DNA from: Hyphomonas sp.
GTDB taxonomy: Bacteria; Pseudomonadota; Alphaproteobacteria; Caulobacterales; Hyphomonadaceae
Length of the DNA stretch: 64,000 nt
Reading direction: 5' to 3'
NCBI RefSeq assembly: GCF_013823385.1
Contig: NZ_PNMA01000009.1
Location: 1-64,000 of the forward strand
Positions 37,158 through 46,149 of the stretch are shown in pieces (positions within the stretch are counted from its first letter, which is position 1; each line of letters begins with the position of its first letter). Below the pieces are notes generated by a model. It was given only the letters and a program-made list of their open reading frames with translations. It did not search any database and was not told the DNA's origin. Both the position numbers and the translations under genes were made by a program.

Positions 37158-38648
37158 CTATTCGTAGACGTCTTCGCCCATTCGGGATTTGTCGAGGTCT
37201 CCGAAGCGGGTGACGTTGGCGTCGAAGGCGAGCTTGACTGTGCCGATGGGGCCGTGGCGCTGTTTGGAGACGATGACTTCGGCGGTGCCGTAGACCTGGT
37301 CCATCCGGGCGCGCCAGGCGTTCCATTTTTCGTTCGAGGTCGGATCGTTCGGGTCGGCGGGCGGCTCTGTCCGCGCGAGATAGTATTCCTCACGGAACAC
37401 GAACATCACGATGTCGGCGTCCTGCTCGATCGAGCCGGATTCGCGCAGGTCTGACAGCTGCGGGCGCTTGTCGTCGCGCTGTTCCACCGCGCGGGAGAGC
37501 TGGGACAGGGCGACGATGGGGACGTTGAGATCCTTGGCGAGGGCCTTGAGCGCCGTGGTGATCTGGGTGACTTCCTGCACGCGGTTGGTCTGGCCGCCGG
37601 AGCTGGAGACCGTGATCAGCTGCAGATAGTCGATCACGATCATGTCGAGGCCGACCGAGCGCTGCAGGCGGCGGGCGCGGGCGGTCAGCTCACTGATGGA
37701 AATGCCGCCGGTATCATCGATATAGAGGGGCAGGTTCTGCAGCTCGGCGGTGGCTTCGACGAGTTGTTCAAAGTCTGCCTTGGTGAGGTCGCCCTGGCGG
37801 ATGCGGTGAGCGTTGATGCCGGTGCGTTCGGCGAGGATACGGGTGGCGAGCTGCTCGTTCGACATCTCGAGCGAGAAGAAGGCCACGACCGCGCCGTCCA
37901 TCGTCTTCTTCGAGCCGTCTTCCTGGGTTTCGTATTTGTAGGCGGCGGCCGCATTGTAGGCAATGTTGGTGGCGAGCGAGGTTTTGCCCATCGAGGGGCG
38001 GCCGGCGAGGATCAGAAGGTCAGACCGGTGGAAGCCGCCAAGCTGGCTGTCGAGATCGCGCAGGCCGGTGGGGATGCCGGCAATCTTGCCGCCGCGCTTG
38101 AAGGCGGCTTCGGCGGTGATCAGCGATTCGGCGAGGGCTTCGGCGAAGCTGGAGAAGCCGCGTTCGGCGCTGCCGCGTTCGGCCAGATCGAAGAGGGCCC
38201 GCTCGGCCTTGTTGATGAGGACCGAGCCAGTGTCGTCGGGCTCCGGCATGATCGCCTGGGACTGGATCGTGCCGCCGACATTGATGAGTTCGCGCCGGAT
38301 GGCGAGGTCGCGGATGATGCGGGCATAATCCTTGACCTCCGGCCCAAAGGCGGCCGCTTCCAGCAGGTCTACGAGGTATTTTGCGCCGCCGATCTCGGCG
38401 AGCTTTTCGCGCTGCTCGAAATATTCGCGCAGGGTGACGCCGTCGGCCACCCGGCCGGTCTGGATCATGTTGGAGGCGACGGCGTACACCTCGCGGTGGG
38501 CGGGGGCGTAGAAATCGTTCGCGGTGAGGATGTCGGCGATGAACTGGTAGACGTTGTTGTCGAACAGGATCGCGCCGAGCACGGCGGCTTCGGCGGCAAG
38601 GTTGTTGGGCGGCGTGATCGCGCTGCTTCCCGGCTTTTGCTCAGACAT
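37158..38648 (-). CDS. dnaB: Replicative DNA helicase DnaB
   Basis: About 496 residues from ATG 38648 (MSEQKPG), preceded by GGGGGTG; an in-frame ATG at 38660 would add four residues. DnaB N-terminal domain (PPNNLAAEAAVLGAILFDN), then the RecA-like core: Walker A GRPSMGKTS, Walker B MIVIDYLQLI, and arginine-finger region QLSRAVEQRDDKRPQLSDLR with SGSIEQDAD. Hexameric 5'-3' helicase at the fork. Normal length, intact. It lies downstream of the rpsF-rpsR-rplI operon but beyond that operon's terminator. Confidence 0.97.
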   Translation of the reverse strand: MSEQKPGSSAITPPNNLAAEAAVLGAILFDNNVYQFIADILTANDFYAPAHREVYAVASNMIQTGRVADGVTLREYFEQREKLAEIGGAKYLVDLLEAAAFGPEVKDYARIIRDLAIRRELINVGGTIQSQAIMPEPDDTGSVLINKAERALFDLAERGSAERGFSSFAEALAESLITAEAAFKRGGKIAGIPTGLRDLDSQLGGFHRSDLLILAGRPSMGKTSLATNIAYNAAAAYKYETQEDGSKKTMDGAVVAFFSLEMSNEQLATRILAERTGINAHRIRQGDLTKADFEQLVEATAELQNLPLYIDDTGGISISELTARARRLQRSVGLDMIVIDYLQLITVSSSGGQTNRVQEVTQITTALKALAKDLNVPIVALSQLSRAVEQRDDKRPQLSDLRESGSIEQDADIVMFVFREEYYLARTEPPADPNDPTSNEKWNAWRARMDQVYGTAEVIVSKQRHGPIGTVKLAFDANVTRFGDLDKSRMGEDVYE

Positions 38649-38756
38649 TGGCACCCCCATGGCGCAAACGTTTACTATAGCGGGCCGGGCCGGTTTTGCG
38701 ACTCGCCGAAGCAGGTTGGGGCCGAATTCCCTCAGCGTTTCCCCAGCCTTTGGGGC

Positions 38757-38790
38757 AAAGAAAAACGGCGGCCCGTGAGAGCCGCCGTTT
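38757..38790 (-). terminator. Rho-independent terminator after rplI
   Basis: On the minus strand AAACGGCGGC and GCCGCCGTTT form a 10-bp stem around an 8-base loop, followed by TTTTTCTTTG. It begins 30 bases after the rplI stop. Confidence 0.8.
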
Positions 38791-38819
38791 GGATTGTGTG
38801 GCCGTGGCCGGGACGAAGA

Positions 38820-39404
38820 TTACTCTTCGTCGCCGCCCAGTTCTGCGCGTTCGGCAGCAGCAGCGGCGAGTTCGCCGGCCTGCTCGTCGGCCTGAGCCTG
38901 GTTGGCAGCCTGCAGCGCGGCGACGATGTCCTCGCCTTTTTCCTGACGCTCGGCCTCTTCGGTCGAGCGGGCCACGTTCACCTGAACTTTCACGCTGACT
39001 TCAGCGTGCAGGCGGACGGAGACTTCGGAAATGCCGATGGCCTTGATCGGCTTGTCGAGGCGAACCGCAGCGCGGTCGACCTTGTAGCCGGCAGCGTCAG
39101 CGGCTTCAGCGATGTCGCGGGCCGAGACAGACCCGTAGAGCTGGCCGGTTTCGCCAGCCTGACGGATCAGCACGAAGGTGGCACCTTCGAGTTTTTCCGC
39201 TTCGGTCTTTGCGGCGTCGCGGGCAGCGGCGTTGCGGGCTTCGATGGCTTCACGCTCGGCTTCGAACCGCTTGCGGTTCTTGTCGTTGGCGATCAGCGCC
39301 TTGCCTTGCGGGATGAGGAAGTTGCGCGCGAAGCCGTTCTTGACGCGGACTTCGTCACCGATCTTGCCGAGGCGGTCGATGCGCTCAAGGAGAATGACTT
39401 GCAT
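38820..39404 (-). CDS. rplI: 50S ribosomal protein bL9
   Basis: 194 residues. N-terminal domain MQVILLERIDRLGKIGDEV and the RNA-binding GFARNFLIPQGKALIA are standard, followed by the long connecting helix and the C-terminal domain (YGSVSARDIAEAA). It is longer than the usual 149 or so residues because of an Ala/Glu-rich acidic tail of about 45 residues (ending AELGGDEE). Third gene of the rpsF-rpsR-rplI operon. Confidence 0.97.
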   Translation of the reverse strand: MQVILLERIDRLGKIGDEVRVKNGFARNFLIPQGKALIANDKNRKRFEAEREAIEARNAAARDAAKTEAEKLEGATFVLIRQAGETGQLYGSVSARDIAEAADAAGYKVDRAAVRLDKPIKAIGISEVSVRLHAEVSVKVQVNVARSTEEAERQEKGEDIVAALQAANQAQADEQAGELAAAAAERAELGGDEE

Positions 39405-39416
39405 GGGGGTCTCTCC

Positions 39417-39674
39417 TTACTTCACTTCAAACGGAATCAGGGCCAGCATGCGGGCGCGTTTGATCGCCTGGGCAAGCTTGCGCTGGTTCTTGAGGTTTAC
39501 AGCCGTGATGCGGCTCGGCACGATTTTCCCTTTTTCAGAGATGTAGCGCTGAAGCAGTTTCACGTCTTTGTAATCGATTTCCTGTGCGTTCTGGCCGGTA
39601 AACGGGTCCACCTTGCGGCGGCGTCCGAACGGGCGGCGGGCAGGAATGTTCGTGATGTTGATTTTCTGTGCCAT
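39417..39674 (-). CDS. rpsR: 30S ribosomal protein bS18
   Basis: 85 residues. Typical bS18: basic N-terminus [18 protein letters not shown], then [20 protein letters not shown] and [20 protein letters not shown]. It binds next to bS6 on the 30S platform. Spaced 12 bases before rplI and 18 after rpsF. Confidence 0.97.
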   Translation of the reverse strand: MAQKINITNIPARRPFGRRRKVDPFTGQNAQEIDYKDVKLLQRYISEKGKIVPSRITAVNLKNQRKLAQAIKRARMLALIPFEVK

Positions 39675-39692
39675 GTGTCGGTTTCCTTCCCG

Positions 39693-40034
39693 TTAGTCGC
39701 GCGGACGGCGCTCTTTGCGAGAGAGAACCGGCGAAGGCTCGTCGCTCAGCGTTTCAACGCGGACGGTCATGTAGCGCATGACATCTTCGGAAATGCGCTG
39801 GCGGCGTTCCAGTTCGTGGATCGCGTCGGCGGGGCCGTCGATGTTGATCAGGGAGTAGTGACCCTTGCGCTGTTTCTTGATCGGGTAGGCGAGGCTGCGA
39901 AGGCCCCAATACTCGGTCTTGCCGACAGTTGCGCCTTTTTCCTTGAGGAAGGTGGAAATCTCTTCGATGAAGGTTTCAACCTGGGCGGGCGAGATATCAG
40001 GCCGTGTGATCACGACGTGCTCGTATAGTGCCAT
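39693..40034 (-). CDS. rpsF: 30S ribosomal protein bS6
   Basis: 113 residues from ATG 40034 (MALYEHVVITRPD); an upstream in-frame start at 40067 is not the family start. Motifs YWGLRSLAYPIKKQRKGHY and the basic tail SRKERRPRD are typical. First gene of the operon. The bS6-bS18 complex often autoregulates this operon through a leader RNA. A hairpin (40055-40087) precedes the start, with GCCGCA on the 3' side. Confidence 0.96.
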   Translation of the reverse strand: MALYEHVVITRPDISPAQVETFIEEISTFLKEKGATVGKTEYWGLRSLAYPIKKQRKGHYSLINIDGPADAIHELERRQRISEDVMRYMTVRVETLSDEPSPVLSRKERRPRD

Positions 40035-40274
40035 GTTTTCATTCCCAAAATTACGAAGATGCGGCACCGGGGAGCGGGAAACTCTTCCAGTGATGGCCCC
40101 TCTTTCTCCGGCTCATTCCGGATAGTCGAGGACCGCACCTTGCTGTGAAGAGGCGCTCTTAAGCCTATCCTTGTGGAAAATTCAAGCGCTTGCATGCTGG
40201 AAGGTGCGCATAGGGCGCATTGCGCTGGGCTTAATGCACCTTACGGAGCAATGAGGCTATACAGCTAGCGTTCA

Positions 40275-40523
40275 TTACCGGTCTGAGGGCTTGCTTCTAT
40301 GACTTCGGCGTCGGGTAAAAAGCCAGCACAATCCGACAGTTGCGGCTGACCAAGGAATGAGGATCGCAAGAAACCATGAGAGGAAAACTAGCGAAGAGTA
40401 AGCAACATCCACGTTTCCGTCGAGAATGAACTCCCCCTGCATGTTGTGCCGCATTCCCGCATAGAGGCAAAAGCTCGCCCAAGCGGTAGAAAGAAGCACT
40501 CCCAAAGCTAGGAACTTTTTCAT
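40275..40523 (-). CDS. Small two-helix membrane protein
   Basis: 82 residues. Two hydrophobic helices: FLALGVLLSTAWASFCLYAG and VFLSWFLAILIPWSAATV (continuing to LCWLF), with a basic tail RRRSHRSKPSDR. The topology is convincing, but there is no known family. The composition is AT-richer than the ribosomal and fab genes on either side, which suggests an orphan or acquired gene. It lies upstream of the rpsF operon on the same strand. Confidence 0.6.
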   Translation of the reverse strand: MKKFLALGVLLSTAWASFCLYAGMRHNMQGEFILDGNVDVAYSSLVFLSWFLAILIPWSAATVGLCWLFTRRRSHRSKPSDR

Positions 40524-40627
40524 TCTAGATCATGCCTGCTGACAAGTTTCATGGTCGCCAACCAAACAGTTGGGCAAATAGTACGCCGCATTGATTGAAG
40601 CGCAATGTGCTTCATCTGGCCTCGGGT

Positions 40628-40656
40628 TGTACCTTTCTCCGGACCGCTTTAGGTAC
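40628..40656 (+). promoter_or_regulatory. Possible sigma-70-type promoter for fabD
   Basis: TTGTAC, 17 bases, then TAGGTA, ending about 28 bases before the fabD ATG. The -35 is good, the -10 weak. Confidence 0.35.
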
Positions 40657-40684
40657 GCCGGAAAACTAGGGAGACACGGGTAAC

Positions 40685-41632
40685 ATGACCCTCGCATTCA
40701 TCTTTCCGGGGCAGGGCAGCCAGGAAATCGGCATGGGCAAGGCGCTGGCAGACGCCTTTCCGGCCGCCAGAGCCGTATTTGACGAAGTGGATGAGGCGCT
40801 CGGCCAGAAGCTGTCCGCCCTGATGTGGGAAGGCGACATTGCCGAGCTGACCCTGACGGCCAACACCCAGCCCGCCCTGATGGCCCATTCGGTGGCCGCG
40901 ATGCGGGCGCTGGAGGCCGGTTTCGGGATTTCGGCGAAGGACGCCGCCTTTGTGGCCGGCCATTCGCTGGGCGAGTATTCGGCGCTGGCCTCTGCCGGGG
41001 CGATTGGCGTGGGCGATACGGCCCGCCTGCTGCGCATTCGCGGCAATGCCATGCAATCGGCGGTGCAGCCGGGCCAGGGCGCCATGGCGGCGCTGCTGGG
41101 GGCCGATTACGATCAGGCGGAAGCGGCCTGCAAGGCGGGCCGCGAGACCGGTGGGGTGTGTGACATCGCCAATGACAACGCGCCGGGCCAGCTGGTGATC
41201 TCCGGCAGCAAGGCGGCGATTGATGCCGCCGTGGCCTGGGCGCAGGGCAATGGCGTGAAGAAGGCGATGGCGCTGAACGTGTCGGCCCCCTTCCATTGCG
41301 GGCTGATGCAGCCGGCGGCGGACGCCATGGCTGCGGCGCTGGCGGACGCCGAGATCAGGGCGCCGATGGTGCCGCTGGTGGCGAATGTGATGGCGAGCGC
41401 TGTCACCGACCCCGAGACGATCCGCCAGAATCTCGTAAAACAGGTCACCGGCCGGGTTCGCTGGACCGAGAGCGTGCAGTATATGGTCAGCCAGGGCGTC
41501 ACCACGACAGGGGAAGCCGGGGCAGGCAAGGTGCTGACCGTGATGCAGCGCCGGATCGAGAAGTCACTCAACGGCTTCACCCTCGGCACGCCTGAGGATC
41601 TGGAAGCCTTCGCCACAGCGATCAAAGGATAA
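40685..41632 (+). CDS. fabD: Malonyl-CoA:ACP transacylase
   Basis: 315 residues. GQGSQEIGMG near the start, nucleophile Ser in GHSLGEYSA, and catalytic His in VSAPFHCGLM. Transfers malonyl from CoA to ACP for type II fatty acid synthesis. GGGAGACACGG before the ATG gives a ribosome binding site. fabG follows after five bases, then acpP and fabF. Confidence 0.97.
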   Translation: MTLAFIFPGQGSQEIGMGKALADAFPAARAVFDEVDEALGQKLSALMWEGDIAELTLTANTQPALMAHSVAAMRALEAGFGISAKDAAFVAGHSLGEYSALASAGAIGVGDTARLLRIRGNAMQSAVQPGQGAMAALLGADYDQAEAACKAGRETGGVCDIANDNAPGQLVISGSKAAIDAAVAWAQGNGVKKAMALNVSAPFHCGLMQPAADAMAAALADAEIRAPMVPLVANVMASAVTDPETIRQNLVKQVTGRVRWTESVQYMVSQGVTTTGEAGAGKVLTVMQRRIEKSLNGFTLGTPEDLEAFATAIKG

Positions 41633-41637
41633 GACCC

Positions 41638-42375
41638 ATGTTTGACCTGACCGGCCGCACGGCCCTTGTTACCGGCGCTTCGGGCGGCATTGGCCGGGCG
41701 ATTGCGCAGGCGCTTTCCGAAGCAGGCGCCAAGGTCGCCCTTTCCGGCACCCGCGAGGCGGTGCTGCAGGAAGTGGCCGCCACCCTCAAGGGCGAGACCG
41801 CCATTCTGCCCTGCAACCTGTCTGATCCGGCCGCCGTGGACGCGCTGGTGGGCCAGGCAGAGGCCGCCATCGGCCCGCTGGACATCCTGGTGGCGAATGC
41901 CGGCATCACCCGCGACAAGCTGCTCATCCAGATGAAGGATGAGGACTGGAGCGACGTGATCAATGTTAACCTGGGAAGCTATTTCCGCCTGACCAAATCA
42001 GCTGTGAGGGGAATGATGAAGCGCCGCCATGGCCGCATCATCGGAATCACCTCGGTTGTCGGGGTTACGGGGAATCCCGGACAGACAAATTATTGTGCCT
42101 CCAAGGCCGGCATGATCGGCTTTACCAAATCGATCGCCCAGGAGGTCGCCTCGCGCGGCATTACGGCCAACACGATTGCCCCCGGATTCATCGAATCGCC
42201 CATGACGGATGTGCTGCCGGAAGCCCAGAAAACGGCGCTTTTGGGGCAGATTCCGGCCGGAAGGCTGGGGGCAGGCGGCGACATTGCAGCCGCAGCAGTG
42301 TATCTTGCTTCGAATGAAGCGGCTTATGTCACCGGCCAGACGCTGCACGTAAATGGCGGCATGGCAATGATTTAA
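41638..42375 (+). CDS. fabG: 3-oxoacyl-ACP reductase
   Basis: 245 residues, classical [14 protein letters not shown] cofactor loop, NAGITRD, and the Ser-Tyr-Lys site in GITSVVG and YCASKAG. The position after fabD and before acpP fixes the function as the NADPH-dependent ketoreductase of fatty acid synthesis. It ends with [13 protein letters not shown], as typical FabG does. Confidence 0.97.
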   Translation: MFDLTGRTALVTGASGGIGRAIAQALSEAGAKVALSGTREAVLQEVAATLKGETAILPCNLSDPAAVDALVGQAEAAIGPLDILVANAGITRDKLLIQMKDEDWSDVINVNLGSYFRLTKSAVRGMMKRRHGRIIGITSVVGVTGNPGQTNYCASKAGMIGFTKSIAQEVASRGITANTIAPGFIESPMTDVLPEAQKTALLGQIPAGRLGAGGDIAAAAVYLASNEAAYVTGQTLHVNGGMAMI

Positions 42376-42403
42376 GCCCAGCAGTAGGGCATCAGACTAG
42401 GGC

Positions 42404-42432
42404 TTGGCGCTCATCCGTAGTGTGTGCTAGGC
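42404..42432 (+). promoter_or_regulatory. Possible promoter for acpP
   Basis: TTGGCG, then 17 bases, then CTAGGC, about 57 bases before the acpP start. It would let acpP be expressed more strongly than the fab genes, as is usual. The match is moderate only. Confidence 0.3.
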
Positions 42433-42488
42433 GCAACACCAATGGTTCGCATGAGGACCAGTCATCAGACATATCGAGAGAGGTATTC

Positions 42489-42722
42489 ATGTCTGACGTT
42501 TTTGAACGTGTGAAGAAAATCGTAGTCGAGAACCTCGACGTGGATGCGGACAAGGTCGTGGAAAGCGCAAGCTTCATCGATGACCTGGGTGCAGACTCGC
42601 TGGACCTCGTCGAACTCGTGATGGCTTTCGAAGAAGAGTTCAACATCGAGATCCCTGATGACGTGCAGGAGTCGATCCGTTCGGTCGGTGACGCCGTCTC
42701 GCACATCAAGGCTCACGTCTAA
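42489..42722 (+). CDS. acpP: Acyl carrier protein
   Basis: 77 residues from ATG 42489. The phosphopantetheine Ser lies in [12 protein letters not shown]. It is acidic throughout and full length. Carries acyl chains as thioesters for the Fab enzymes. The gene lies between fabG and fabF, 15 bases before the latter. Confidence 0.98.
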   Translation: MSDVFERVKKIVVENLDVDADKVVESASFIDDLGADSLDLVELVMAFEEEFNIEIPDDVQESIRSVGDAVSHIKAHV

Positions 42723-42737
42723 GACGCGGGGCCAAGG

Positions 42738-44024
42738 ATGTCGGAGCGTCGAGTCGTCATTACCGGTATCGGTATCGTGTCACCGCTTGCAAATGGCCGT
42801 GAGGCTACGTGGGAGCGGCTGATTGCCGGTAAATCCGGAGCAGGCAAGATTGACGCCTTCGATGCGTCCGACATGCCGTGCAAGATCGCCTTCCAGGTTC
42901 CGTGGGCCTCTGGCCGCGGCGGCGGGGCGGGCGATCCGCATGCCTTCGATCCTGACAAGGTGCTCTCCGCCAAGGAGCAGCGCCGGATCGACGAATTCAT
43001 TCTTTACGGGATCGCCGCTGCGGACGAAGCCCTCGAGGATTCCGGCTGGAAGCCGGAGACCGAAGAGGAAAAGGAACGTTCCGGCGTCATGATCGGCTCG
43101 GGCATCGGCGGCCTGGAATCGATCTATGATACGGCGATTACCCTGCACGAGCATGGCCCGCGCAAGGTCAGCCCGTTCTTCATTCCCTCGGCGCTGATCA
43201 ACCTGGCCTCCGGGCAGGTGTCCATCCGCCACGGCCTGAAGGGGCCCAACCATTCGGTGGTGACGGCCTGTGCCACCGGGGCTCACGCCATTGGCGATTC
43301 TGCCCGCCTGATTAAGTATGGCGATGCCGATGTCATGCTGGCGGGCGGCGCCGAAGCCGTGATCGGCCGGATTGGCATTGCCGGCTTCTGCGCGGCCAAG
43401 GCCATGTCCACCAATTTCAACGAGACGCCCGAAAAGGCCTCGCGCCCCTATGACAAGGACCGCGACGGCTTCGTGATGGGCGAAGGCGCGGCTGTTCTGG
43501 TGCTCGAAGAGTATGAGCACGCCAAGAAGCGCGGCGCGAAGATCTATGCCGAAGTCCTCGGCTATGGCCTGACGGGCGACGCCTACCACATCACGGCCCC
43601 TGCCGAGGGCGCCGAGGGCGGCTACCGTGCCATGAAGATGGCGCTGAAGAATGCCAAGATCGACCCGTCGGAGATCGATTATGTCAACGCGCACGGCACC
43701 TCCACGCCCAAGGGCGATGAAGGCGAGGCCGGCGCTGTCGAGCGGGCATTTGGCGATCACGCCAAGAACCTGTCGATGTCATCGACCAAATCGGCGGTCG
43801 GGCACCTGCTCGGCGCGGCTGGGGCGATCGAGGCGGCGTTCTGCGCCCTCGCGATTCGCGATCAGGTGATGCCGCCGACGCTGAACCTCGACAATCCGAG
43901 CTTCGAGACGGTGATCGACCTCATCCCGCACAAGGCCAAGAAGGGCCAGGTGCGCGCGGCCATGTCCAACAGCTTCGGCTTTGGCGGCACGAACGCCTCG
44001 CTGGTGCTGCGCAAGGTCGACTGA
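42738..44024 (+). CDS. fabF: 3-oxoacyl-ACP synthase II
   Basis: 428 residues. Active-site Cys in VTACATGAHAIG, and His residues in NAHGTSTP and AVGHLLGAAG. Gly-rich end SFGFGGTNASLVL. Slightly longer than E. coli FabF, owing to an insert near residues 55-75 (ASGRGGGAGDPHAFD), as often seen in alphaproteobacteria. Condenses malonyl-ACP with acyl-ACP in elongation. Confidence 0.97.
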   Translation: MSERRVVITGIGIVSPLANGREATWERLIAGKSGAGKIDAFDASDMPCKIAFQVPWASGRGGGAGDPHAFDPDKVLSAKEQRRIDEFILYGIAAADEALEDSGWKPETEEEKERSGVMIGSGIGGLESIYDTAITLHEHGPRKVSPFFIPSALINLASGQVSIRHGLKGPNHSVVTACATGAHAIGDSARLIKYGDADVMLAGGAEAVIGRIGIAGFCAAKAMSTNFNETPEKASRPYDKDRDGFVMGEGAAVLVLEEYEHAKKRGAKIYAEVLGYGLTGDAYHITAPAEGAEGGYRAMKMALKNAKIDPSEIDYVNAHGTSTPKGDEGEAGAVERAFGDHAKNLSMSSTKSAVGHLLGAAGAIEAAFCALAIRDQVMPPTLNLDNPSFETVIDLIPHKAKKGQVRAAMSNSFGFGGTNASLVLRKVD

Positions 44025-44055
44025 CGCCTCGCGCGAGCGTCTGACGCTTTTGAAT

Positions 44056-44086
44056 AAACCGCTGGCTGTAAAGCCGGCGGTTTTTT
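44056..44086 (+). terminator. Rho-independent terminator after fabF
   Basis: AAACCGCTGGCT pairs with AGCCGGCGGTTT (one G-T wobble) around a 4-base loop, followed by TTTTTT. It lies 30 bases after the fabF stop. Confidence 0.85.
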
Positions 44087-44227
44087 CATTTTGCCTGACA
44101 GCGCGCCGACTCATGGCAAGGTTCATGACATATCGGTTATTGCCTGATCCGGCTGCGGAGTATGCTTTTCGCAGGCCACATGGCCGGGTTAGAACTCCGC
44201 GCTGGGACACGCGAACAAGAGGCCTGC

Positions 44228-45265
44228 ATGGGATTCCTGAGAACGCTCCTTACCTGGGTGTTTGTGCTCGCATTCATTGCGGCCGCTGCGCTTGTGGCCG
44301 GCTGGGTGTGGATCAACAACGAGATGACCCGGCCGGGGCCTCTGCAGGACGAGATCGTCTTCATGGTGACGGAGGGCGACACGCTGACGGCGGTGGCCTC
44401 GCGGCTTGAAGAACAGGGCATCATCACCGATGGCCGCATCCTGCTGCTCAAGAGCCGGATCGACAAGGAGATGCAGGGCACCGTGCCCCATGTGAAGGTG
44501 GGCGAGTATGTTCTCGACCCCGGCATCAGCATGGCGGGCGTGCTGGCGATCCTCACCGAGGGCCGCTCCATTCTCCACAGGATCACCCTGCCGGAAGGGC
44601 GCACGACCGCGCAGCTACTGCGCATCATCGAGGCGCATGAGGCGCTGGTGGGCGATATGCCCGAAGTGTTGCCCGAGGAGGGCACGCTTCTTCCGGACAC
44701 CTATCTTTTCCACCGCGGCATGACGCGCCAGCAGCTGATCGACAAGGTGCAGAAGGCGCAGGCTGATGTGCTGGCAGAGCTGTGGCCGCAGCGGGCTGAG
44801 GGCCTGCTGCTGGAGACGCCGTATGAAGCGGTGATCCTGGCCTCCATCGTGGAGAAGGAAACGGGCATTGCGGAGGAGCGCGACGAGATTGCCGCCCTCT
44901 TCACCACGCGCCTCAAAAAGGGGATGCGCCTGCAGAGCGATCCGACGATCATCTATGGCATTTCGCAGGGCGAGCCGCTCTACAACAGCAAGGGCCAGCG
45001 CCGCACACTGCTCCGTTCCGAGATTGACCGGCATACCGAGTGGAACACCTATCAGATTGACGGCCTGCCCAAGACGCCGATCTGCAATCCGGGCCGGGAG
45101 GCGATCGCGGCTGTGCTGAACCCTCCGGATACGGAATATCTGTTTTTCGTGGCGGACGGGAAAGGCGGGCATCTCTTCGCCAGGACGCTGGCCGAACATA
45201 ACCGCAATGTTGCGGCTTACCGCGCCTATGAGCGCAGAGAAATCGAACGGGAGCGGTCTAACTGA
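44228..45265 (+). CDS. mltG: Endolytic transglycosylase MltG (YceG-like)
   Basis: About 345 residues from ATG 44228 with AGAGG upstream. One N-terminal membrane helix (TLLTWVFVLAFIAAAALVAG), a LysM-like segment (FMVTEGDTLTAVASRLEEQ), and the YceG domain with catalytic Glu in ILASIVEKETG and LQSDPTIIYG. Cleaves nascent glycan strands to end peptidoglycan polymerisation. Its stop overlaps the yicC start by one base. Confidence 0.95.
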   Translation: MGFLRTLLTWVFVLAFIAAAALVAGWVWINNEMTRPGPLQDEIVFMVTEGDTLTAVASRLEEQGIITDGRILLLKSRIDKEMQGTVPHVKVGEYVLDPGISMAGVLAILTEGRSILHRITLPEGRTTAQLLRIIEAHEALVGDMPEVLPEEGTLLPDTYLFHRGMTRQQLIDKVQKAQADVLAELWPQRAEGLLLETPYEAVILASIVEKETGIAEERDEIAALFTTRLKKGMRLQSDPTIIYGISQGEPLYNSKGQRRTLLRSEIDRHTEWNTYQIDGLPKTPICNPGREAIAAVLNPPDTEYLFFVADGKGGHLFARTLAEHNRNVAAYRAYERREIERERSN

Positions 45266-46149
45266 TGGGCGCATTGTCTGGGATGACGGGGTTCGCGCGG
45301 GTGACCGGCGAAGCGGGCTGGGGCGGATGGGCCTGGGAGGCGAAAAGCGTCAATGGCCGCTCGCTGGATGTGCGGGTGAATGTGCCGCCGGGCGCCGAAG
45401 CGCTGGAGCGGGAGGTCAAGGCCATGGCGGCGGCGCGGTTCAATCGCGGCTCGCTGCAGGTGGGCCTGCGGATTGAGCTGTCTGCATCCGGCGCCAATGC
45501 CGTGATCAATGACGCGCTGCTGACCGAGCTGGCGCAGGCGGCGCGCAAGGTTTCGGGCCGTGAGCTGTCGTCCGAGGCGATTGCGACGCTGATGGGGGTG
45601 AAGGGCGTGGTCGATGCCGGCGCCACCTCCACGCGGGATGTGATGGACGAAGAGACGATCGCGGCGCTGACGGCGGGCGCGGCGCATGCGCTGGACGGGC
45701 TCGCCGAAGGGCGCCGGGCCGAGGGCGCGTCGCTGGAGACGCTGCTGGGCGATCTGCTGAATGAGATGGAGCGTCTGAAGGGCGAGGCCGAGACATTTGC
45801 GGGCGCCCAGCCAGAACTCATCCGCGCGAAGCTGACCAAGCAGCTGGAAGACCTCGACCGGGAAGGCAGGGTGGACGCCGAGCGCTATGCGGCAGAGGTG
45901 GCGCTGTCGGCGGCCAAGGCCGATGTGCGCGAGGAGCTGGACCGGCTGGCGGCGCATATCCGGACGGGCCGCGAGCTGCTGAAGGCAGGCTCGCCGGCGG
46001 GGCGGAAGCTGGATTTCCTGGCGCAGGAGCTGAACCGGGAAGCCAATACGCTCTGCTCGAAATCCCTCAGCCTCGATTTGACGAATGCCGGCCTTGGCCT
46101 CAAAGGGGTGATCGACCAGTTCAAGGAGCAATCGGCCAATGTCGAATAG
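45265..46149 (+). CDS. YicC-family endoribonuclease
   Basis: 294 residues. Typical YicC ends: N-terminal LSGMTGFARVTGE and AKSVNGRSLDVRVNVPPG; C-terminal GRKLDFLAQELNREANTLCSK with the DUF1732 Glu/Asp residues and IDQFKEQSANVE. In E. coli, YicC is an RNase acting on sRNA. It overlaps gmk by 11 bases, a very common pairing. Confidence 0.93.
   Translation: MGALSGMTGFARVTGEAGWGGWAWEAKSVNGRSLDVRVNVPPGAEALEREVKAMAAARFNRGSLQVGLRIELSASGANAVINDALLTELAQAARKVSGRELSSEAIATLMGVKGVVDAGATSTRDVMDEETIAALTAGAAHALDGLAEGRRAEGASLETLLGDLLNEMERLKGEAETFAGAQPELIRAKLTKQLEDLDREGRVDAERYAAEVALSAAKADVREELDRLAAHIRTGRELLKAGSPAGRKLDFLAQELNREANTLCSKSLSLDLTNAGLGLKGVIDQFKEQSANVE

Noticed and set aside
37764-40028. 754-residue plus-strand ORF across dnaB, rplI, rpsR and rpsF
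   Set aside because: It lies opposite four certain core genes and has no recognisable domain.
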